NCBI RefSeq assembly: GCF_030848565.1
Contig: NZ_JAVDDV010000011.1
Span: 49,702 to 113,701 of the forward strand
Reading direction: 5' to 3'
Length of the DNA stretch: 64,000 bases
Origin: Natronolimnohabitans sp. A-GB9
GTDB lineage: Archaea > Halobacteriota > Halobacteria > Halobacteriales > Natrialbaceae
Under the pieces are notes generated by a model. The model was not told the origin of the DNA, searched no databases, and worked only from the letters and a program-made list of their open reading frames with translations. Below, in pieces: positions 62,032 through 64,000 of the stretch (position 1 is the stretch's first letter; the number at the start of each line of letters is the position of its first letter). The position numbers and the translations under genes were made by a program.

Positions 62032-62967
62032 ATGGCTACGAGCAACAGCACCCGGGAAACGTTCGACGATTCGGATACCCGGCACGACGAGATGCACAGT
62101 ACGATCGAAACGTGGCTTGAGGACCTCGTCTGTGAGGTCGACGATGCGATTTCGAGCGAGCAATTCAGAGAGTGGCTCGACGTCCAGAGCGAGTTCCATG
62201 ACTACTCTCCTCGAAACACACTGCTGATCAAGCTCCAGTGTCCGCACGCGACTCGGGTCGCCGGATACAGAACGTGGCAAAACGAGTTCGATCGATGCGT
62301 GAGCGAAGGCGAGAAGGCGATCTGGATCTGGGCACCGATCATTGCGGGGAAGTGTCCCGAGTGTGGAAACTCGTCGTCGTACCACGAACAGAGTGACTGC
62401 GAATACGACGAAACGGAACCCAACGAGTGGAACAAGGGGCTTGTCGGCTTTCGGCCAGCACCAGTCTTCGATATCTCCCAGACTGAGGGTGAGCCACTCC
62501 CGGAACTCGAGACCGAGGCAAGCGGCACTGCCGACGAACTGGTGCCAGCACTCCTCAAGGCAGCGGTTGTCCTTGAGGTAGAGGTTGAGGTCGTCCCTCC
62601 TCGGGAGTGGTCTCACGGCAGCGCCAAGGGTGTCTGTCAGTATCGTCTGGAGAAACAGCCACTCGTGGAAGCCCGTGATCGTGAAAACGAGGCTGATCTC
62701 GCCGTCACACTCGTTCACGAGTACGCTCACGCACTGTTGCACGGTGGTCTCGATACTGAAGACGAACGGGCAAAGCGTGAACTCGAGGCCGAAGCAGTCG
62801 GCTATATCGTCGGTCGGTATTTCGGGCTGGACACGAGTGGATCAGCGTTCTACCTCGCCGCGTGGGAAAGTGATGAACCGGAGGCGATTCTCGATCGACT
62901 CGAGCGCATTAGCTCGACTGCGCAGGAGATCATCGACGTCGTTGAGGGAGAGATTGCCGATGCGTGA
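62032..62967 (+). CDS. ArdC-like antirestriction/zinc metallopeptidase protein
   Basis: The 311-residue protein starts at the ATG at 62032. The N-terminal domain (about residues 18-95: WLEDLVCEVDDAISSEQF, FHDYSPRNTLLIKLQCP, VAGYRTWQNEFDRCVSEGEKA, WIWAPI) is the ArdC-type ssDNA-binding domain. A short Cys/His insert (CPECGNSSSYHEQSDC) may bind zinc. The C-terminal half is a metallopeptidase with HEYAH at 228-232 and ELEAEAVGYIVGRYFGLDT after it. In conjugative plasmids ArdC proteins protect incoming single-stranded DNA from restriction in the recipient, which fits the transfer module. Activity is inferred from the family. Confidence 0.85.
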   Translation: MATSNSTRETFDDSDTRHDEMHSTIETWLEDLVCEVDDAISSEQFREWLDVQSEFHDYSPRNTLLIKLQCPHATRVAGYRTWQNEFDRCVSEGEKAIWIWAPIIAGKCPECGNSSSYHEQSDCEYDETEPNEWNKGLVGFRPAPVFDISQTEGEPLPELETEASGTADELVPALLKAAVVLEVEVEVVPPREWSHGSAKGVCQYRLEKQPLVEARDRENEADLAVTLVHEYAHALLHGGLDTEDERAKRELEAEAVGYIVGRYFGLDTSGSAFYLAAWESDEPEAILDRLERISSTAQEIIDVVEGEIADA

Positions 62968-63377
62968 CGGGCACTGTTGTTCGAGACCATGGAGGTACTC
63001 GAGGAACATTCTTAACAATCCTATCGGCTAGACAGGAGTGTTGTCGGTCGATGTCCGAAGGGAGAACCCATGAAAACTCCCCTCCTTCTCGTCGTAGTGA
63101 ATCAAAACCACGCCAGTAGTGGTGCGTGTGACACACGGACCAGGAGGCCGGTAGGTGGATAGTGGTGGTGGATGGATCCCCCTCCCCCAGTCCGTATTGG
63201 TATCTCATTCCTCATTGAGCATATAGGCAGTGGTGCAGAACTAGTCTCAAGGTCTAACTCGGCAGATCTCTAATAGCGCCCGCTATATGAACAGGGCTCA
63301 AACGCTGCAATAGAACCATTCCAAACAGGGTTGAAATTTTCTCGTTCAGAAAATCAGATTCTGGAAGTACAAGGCCT
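62968..63377. other. Intergenic region, nothing recognised
   Basis: About 410 bases with no supported gene and only weak inverted repeats (ATAGC-GCCC-GCTAT near 63276). It looks like decayed sequence. Confidence 0.35.
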
Positions 63378-63533
63378 GTGAAGACTTCTGCACCACCGCC
63401 TGAGCATATAGTCTATGGCCAACCAAATTCAGCTGACTCGATCAAGAACCTCGCGACACTCGAGGACGACCAGGCAGACAACCTTCTCTCGTCGTTGGCC
63501 GCCGCCGACACACTCACGCTCGTCGATCTTTAG
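63378..63533 (+). CDS. Possible short ORF or gene remnant
   Basis: From a GTG, 51 codons encode a plausible acidic helical sequence (SADSIKNLATLEDDQADNLL, LAAADTLTLVDL). The other frames are interrupted. It could be the tail of a lost gene. Low support. Confidence 0.25.
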   Translation: MKTSAPPPEHIVYGQPNSADSIKNLATLEDDQADNLLSSLAAADTLTLVDL

Positions 63534-63591
63534 ATGGTTGTTGAGTGGATGTTAAAGAGATGTTCAAGGGTTGAAGATAGTCGTTCTTCAA

Positions 63592-64000
63592 TCAACGAGG
63601 ATGCGTTTCGACCCAGAGTTCACCCATAGTTCCGAGTTCTGTCTTAGTTCGATTACCAACTCGTGTTCGATCGACTAGCCCCTTCTCTTCGAGCTTTTGA
63701 ACATTGTACTGAACTTTGCTTTTGAAGGAGTCACCGTCGACCTCTTCATCCAAGTGGTCTGCTAGTTCCCGAGCTAATTCCGAAGTCGACGCCACTTCAC
63801 CGGCATCATATAGGAAGTGTAATACCGTTTTTTCGAAATCGTGTAAATCCGCAGAAGGGACGGTCGGAAATTCAACATGGAGACCGCCGTTCATTTGTTT
63901 CGCTCCCTTGGTAACACCGCTTTGATCAATGTCTTCGACTAAATCACTGATACGCTCATAACGCTCTTCTGCCTGTGGATCTTCGCTTTTGAGGTCTTCG
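63592..64000 (-). CDS. Winged-helix regulator, partial (5' end off window)
   Basis: The frame is open from the window edge to the stop at 63592, so the gene starts beyond 64000. An internal ATG at 63894 gives 100 residues but is probably not the start, because the upstream part (EDLKSEDPQAEERYERISDL onward) looks equally coding. The visible C-terminal domain is a winged helix: FEKTVLHFLYDAGEVASTSELAREL, a recognition helix around SKVQYNVQKLEEKGLVDR, and a wing with NRTKTELGTMG. The family is common in haloarchaea. Target unknown. Confidence 0.7.
   Translation of the reverse strand, partial: EDLKSEDPQAEERYERISDLVEDIDQSGVTKGAKQMNGGLHVEFPTVPSADLHDFEKTVLHFLYDAGEVASTSELARELADHLDEEVDGDSFKSKVQYNVQKLEEKGLVDRTRVGNRTKTELGTMGELWVETHPR

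Noticed and set aside
1..64000. CRISPR arrays, tRNA or rRNA genes
   Set aside because: No regularly spaced repeat array and no cloverleaf or rRNA-like sequence was seen on either strand; a covariance-model scan would be needed to exclude a divergent tRNA.

Overview
The window is haloarchaeal DNA from a mobile, plasmid-like replicon. The predicted proteins are strongly acidic. Secreted proteins carry twin-arginine lipoprotein signals. The gene set includes archaeal Orc1/Cdc6, TATA-binding protein and archaeosortase A, and the insertion sequences belong to the halophile ISH3, ISH6 and IS4-like groups. A Natrialbales-type host is an inference; no rRNA or other taxonomic marker is present.

Layout. 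(1) 1-9.6 kb is a maintenance module. It holds a partial beta-CASP RNase with a helix-hairpin-helix tail and an overlapping partner gene, two coupled mini-genes, a candidate origin with repeated TGTCCGCATAAT boxes, cdc6, a frameshifted ISH3-family element on the cdc6 stop codon, an extra TBP gene, a cluster of TCTTAGA/TCTAAGA boxes, and parA with an acidic partner. (2) 9.9-17.1 kb is accessory: an IS4-like transposase, two winged-helix regulators, a secreted protein, a 180-bp MITE with perfect target duplications, and a tyrosine recombinase. (3) 17.4-33.1 kb is a copper/metal-handling island. Plus-strand genes encode a membrane-anchored regulator, a His-rich secreted protein, two beta-propeller lipoproteins and a cupredoxin. 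Minus-strand genes encode a DUF411 lipoprotein, archaeosortase A, a permease with two YHS domains, a Cu+ P-type ATPase, a multicopper oxidase, a second cupredoxin with a His-rich loop, two SHOCT proteins and a DUF302 protein. A divergent ArsR-type regulator with a membrane partner closes the island. (4) 33.3-38.5 kb holds a serine recombinase, a possible toxin-antitoxin-like pair and an intact ISH6-family element. (5) 38.9-52 kb is a tightly overlapping conjugation-type operon (small membrane proteins, VirB6-like protein, VirB4-like ATPase, a 1,366-residue coupling-protein-like ATPase) followed by a primase-like gene. (6) 52.3-58.9 kb is one giant gene: a 2,207-residue protein with a sacsin/NO VEIN-type GHKL ATPase domain at the N-terminus and a DUF3883-like domain at the C-terminus. 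(7) 59-64 kb has a decayed ComEC-like fragment, a palindrome-rich segment, an OB-fold ssDNA-binding protein, a PadR regulator, an ArdC-like antirestriction/metallopeptidase protein and a partial winged-helix gene.

How the parts fit. Orc, the origin boxes and ParA would replicate and segregate the element. The VirB4/coupling-protein operon, primase, OB-fold protein and ArdC-like protein look like transfer and establishment functions. The copper island and the giant ATPase are cargo. The strongest candidates for undescribed biology are the giant GHKL-DUF3883 protein, the coupling ATPase fused to a nuclease-like domain where no relaxase is recognisable, the repeat cluster next to it, and archaeosortase A inside a copper-resistance island.
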